Virus record (IMG/VR): IMGVR_UViG_3300022072_000059
Location: 1 to 35,000 of that record
Length of the DNA: 35,000 nucleotides
Direction: 5' to 3' (one strand)
DNA from: a virus
The translations under genes and the position numbers were made by a program. This document shows, piece after piece, positions 32,800 through 35,000 of the stretch. Each line of letters begins with the position of its first letter. Within the stretch, counting starts at the first letter, position 1. The notes beneath the pieces are model-generated. The model was not told where the DNA came from. It was given only the letters and a program-made list of their open reading frames with translations, and did no database searches.

Positions 32800-33977
32800 A
32801 ATTTTATCTCGTGTACTACGACTTGAGCATAGTAGTTCCCGTCAGGGTGGTATTCATCCCCTTCAAAGGCTATGTATGTTGTGTTACCGAAACTAGTTAC
32901 TTTAGGGTTCGCTATATATTCATACTCTCCAATAGAGTAAGGCGCTTCAAATATCTGCGTTTGTCGGTTAAAAAGAGATACTTTCAAACTGTATTTACTA
33001 CCATTAAACTCACTGTATAACACTACGTAACTATTTCCACATGGGAAGATGCCGCTTTCCCACCCATCCATGTAGGATATATGAGGAAAGTCAGTTAGTG
33101 TTTGGATTACGCCGTCTTTCTTCCATATGTATCGTGTTACAGTTGGGTTCCCACTTAAACGTTTAGAGTTTTCTAAAGCCATCATTTCTTTATCAGTATG
33201 ACTAGCTACTCCAGAAGGAAACCACTTATTGAGATTAAATTCGGTTGGAAACATCTGGGTCTTAGTCCACGTAGAACCGTTGTCATCAGAAATATATTCT
33301 TGGGATGCTGAATCGTCATTGAAGTTATTAGTAGGCTCGTTAGTATACAAGCGAATCTTGTTATATGGCAAAGTCTGCATACTTATTACTCTGGGGTATA
33401 AGTTACCCGCAGAAACTGGATACGGCGTAGATTTCAGCGCCCATCCTACACCGACAGTATGTTCCCATACTTCTATCCGGTGATCCGCACTAGAATCAGG
33501 AGTATAACTTACAGCAACTAGCGCTTTCCCTGCACTGTTTTGGCACCCGGATAACTGAGACCCGACATTTATGGCAGCCCCAACTATAGTTTCGGCAGCG
33601 CTCCATGTATCACCATTGTCGCTTGATCGCCAGAACGCACTAAGTTTTCCGGCAATCGCAGTGACTGCCGTAATATATAGATCATTCCCTACAGGAAATA
33701 TAAATCGATCGAAAATGCTACCATTATTATTATTTTCTATTTCTACTGGTGTAGACCATCCACTTCCTACTTCTTTTTTAGCGTACCAAAGATCGTAGTT
33801 CTCTTCGAATATAAGATGAAGCGTTCCATCAGGAGTAGTGGTTATATCAATATAATCATCCCATGCAGTTTCAGACGGGTTAATTATATATTTCTTGCCT
33901 AAATCGTATTGTGCTTCAGTGACAGCCTTTTCTGCTCGCCAAAAACCACCATTCTGATTTGCCCAACACCCACTCAT
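32796..33977 (-). CDS. Sialidase-like beta-propeller virion protein
   Basis: A 393-residue protein. Asp-box-type motifs SSDNGDTWSA and SDDNGSTWTK, each followed by a blade strand, are visible near residues 120 and 230, with further blade-like repeats (LHLIFEENYDLWYAKKE, NPKVTSFGNTTYIAFEGDE). The catalytic residues of true sialidases are not recognisable. The start overlaps the stop of the upstream adhesin (TGATG) and its own stop overlaps the mini-ORF start (ATGA). It begins MSGCWANQNGGFWRAEKA, with no signal peptide, as expected for a virion protein. Probably part of a glycan-recognising spike. Confidence 0.72.
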   Translation of the reverse strand: MSGCWANQNGGFWRAEKAVTEAQYDLGKKYIINPSETAWDDYIDITTTPDGTLHLIFEENYDLWYAKKEVGSGWSTPVEIENNNNGSIFDRFIFPVGNDLYITAVTAIAGKLSAFWRSSDNGDTWSAAETIVGAAINVGSQLSGCQNSAGKALVAVSYTPDSSADHRIEVWEHTVGVGWALKSTPYPVSAGNLYPRVISMQTLPYNKIRLYTNEPTNNFNDDSASQEYISDDNGSTWTKTQMFPTEFNLNKWFPSGVASHTDKEMMALENSKRLSGNPTVTRYIWKKDGVIQTLTDFPHISYMDGWESGIFPCGNSYVVLYSEFNGSKYSLKVSLFNRQTQIFEAPYSIGEYEYIANPKVTSFGNTTYIAFEGDEYHPDGNYYAQVVVHEIKL

Positions 33978-35000
33978 CAGCTTGCCCTCGTTCCGTCGCA
34001 GCGGAGAGTCTGCGTGTTTGATCCATCGGTGACTGTGTACGTACCGTCGCTGTTAGCTGTCCAGACTAAGCCGCTAGTAAACGTAATAGTGCTCTGTCCA
34101 TCTTTTAAACTCTGTGGAGCATCAGGATCATCGCTAGCAGCGTAAAACTTACCGCCACTCATTATGATGTCGTAGTGTCCGTCTGAGGGCCAGCTTTCTT
34201 CGGTTGGTGCCGTGGCTACACAGCCTTCCTCAACTCCATGATATTCTGGGTTACATAGGTAGGCATTCGCGTTCTCTTCACCGATAGTTATATCGTCTGG
34301 TTGAGCCCCGTCGTATATATGGGTACGGGTACGCTGTACGACAGCAACGAACTCACTAGCTAACCTTATAAATACGCAATCGTAGTATCGTGTGTACCAC
34401 CCATATGCGTCGATATGTCTCGACCCGCCTTCTGGGGTCCATACTGCATAATATTCTCTAACTGCGGCTGCAGGAGTAGAGGCCTGCCCTTGTTTTAAAT
34501 ATGTCCCCGACGCCCGACTCCAAAACCTACCTGGAATCCAGTTAGGAATTAGTGGAGCTCCGTTCTCCCAGCCTGCCGGTACAGCTATAGTGCCGTCACA
34601 GCCTTTGAATGTAACTGTATCGCCTGACGTAGCATCAATCATTCCAGTTACGGAGCCTACTCCACCGCTGCTTGGTAATCCTGGTGAAGCGCCGTCGGAT
34701 GCTTCAGCGAAGTCATTCTCACCGAAGGGTTCTGTTACCGGTAGCGGTTCGTTGTTTAGTAAATCATTAATATCATACGACGTTCCTGTCTCGTCCGTGC
34801 AGGACGTTGACGCGCCGAAGAGTGATGCGCCTCTCCAAAAGCAACTAGATACGCCGTTCACGATAAGATTACCGTCAGCATCATAGGCCGCAGTCGTTCC
34901 GCCCTGGTCTATTGAGTACCCGTCGTCAGTGGCGGTTAACGTCTCTCCGCCGCCAAGCGCTAGTGATGAATCACTCGAGCCAGGACTTGGAGCGTCAGGG
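33977..35000 (-). CDS. Adhesin-like virion protein, 5' end outside window
   Basis: The frame is open from the right edge to the stop at 33977 (341 codons visible), so the true start lies beyond 35000; a GTG at 34861 is internal. Near the edge, LALGGGETLTATDDGYSIDQGGTTAAYDA and, at the C-terminus, LVWTANSDGTYTVTDGSNTQTLRCDG look like related small beta repeats. Between them are a Cys-containing stretch (SCFWRGASLFGA) and WTPEGGSRHIDAYGWYTRYY. The composition is that of an exported or virion-surface fibre. No enzyme motif. Its stop is coupled to the next propeller gene. Function inferred. Confidence 0.65.
   Translation of the reverse strand, partial: PDAPSPGSSDSSLALGGGETLTATDDGYSIDQGGTTAAYDADGNLIVNGVSSCFWRGASLFGASTSCTDETGTSYDINDLLNNEPLPVTEPFGENDFAEASDGASPGLPSSGGVGSVTGMIDATSGDTVTFKGCDGTIAVPAGWENGAPLIPNWIPGRFWSRASGTYLKQGQASTPAAAVREYYAVWTPEGGSRHIDAYGWYTRYYDCVFIRLASEFVAVVQRTRTHIYDGAQPDDITIGEENANAYLCNPEYHGVEEGCVATAPTEESWPSDGHYDIIMSGGKFYAASDDPDAPQSLKDGQSTITFTSGLVWTANSDGTYTVTDGSNTQTLRCDGTRAS

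Noticed and set aside
32796-33977. Active sialidase
   Set aside because: Asp-box repeats are present, but the arginine triad, FRIP motif and nucleophilic tyrosine arrangement cannot be identified, so only a propeller fold is claimed.
1-35000. Diversity-generating retroelement, CRISPR array, tRNA or integrase
   Set aside because: I looked for a reverse transcriptase motif, regularly spaced repeats, cloverleaf-like segments and integrase motifs and saw none.

Overview
The window looks like the structural half of a tailed double-stranded DNA phage genome. Every convincing gene is on the minus strand, so transcription runs from position 35000 toward position 1. Start and stop codons are packed tightly (many ATGA and TAATG overlaps), as in one long late-gene transcript. 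The portal resembles the P22 type, the capsid protein resembles the N4-gp56 family, there is no tape measure, sheath or long-tail gene, and a giant internal-type protein is present. Together these suggest a short-tailed (podovirus-like) phage. The host cannot be read directly; AGGA-loop hairpins of the CsrA/RsmA type fit a gammaproteobacterial host, but this is inference.

Layout in transcription order. (1) 35000-31808: an adhesin-like gene cut by the window edge, then two Asp-box/BNR beta-propeller genes joined by a 17-codon mini-ORF. (2) 31754-26482: head module of portal, acidic scaffold, major capsid protein, a probable decoration protein and a small head protein. (3) 26477-24589: adaptor and nozzle-like proteins that would close the portal. 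(4) 24586-19236: small paralogous beta-rich virion proteins and two large tail-associated proteins. (5) 19205-7941: three helical or very large proteins likely packaged inside the head and ejected with DNA, the last of 2415 residues carrying an HEFGH zinc-peptidase motif. (6) 7938-7384: a free-standing HNH homing endonuclease. (7) 7424-1: a receptor-binding cassette of Ig-like, collagen-motif and beta-rich fibre proteins plus one single-span membrane protein; the last fibre gene runs off the left edge. Terminase, lysis, replication and lysogeny genes are not recognisable here. No intergenic gap exceeds about 250 bases.

The most interesting signal is RNA-level. The 245-base gap between scaffold and capsid genes holds a series of hairpins whose loops show AGGA or GGA. 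One matches the published CsrA SELEX consensus RUACARGGAUGU at every position, and another displays the capsid gene's ribosome binding site in its loop. The same arrangement (Shine-Dalgarno sequence or start codon in the loop of a short perfect inverted repeat) recurs at many other gene starts. Further structured RNA follows the capsid gene (UUCG hairpin) and the decoration gene (three-way junction). I propose post-transcriptional control of virion protein dosage, possibly through host CsrA/RsmA, as the undescribed system to test.
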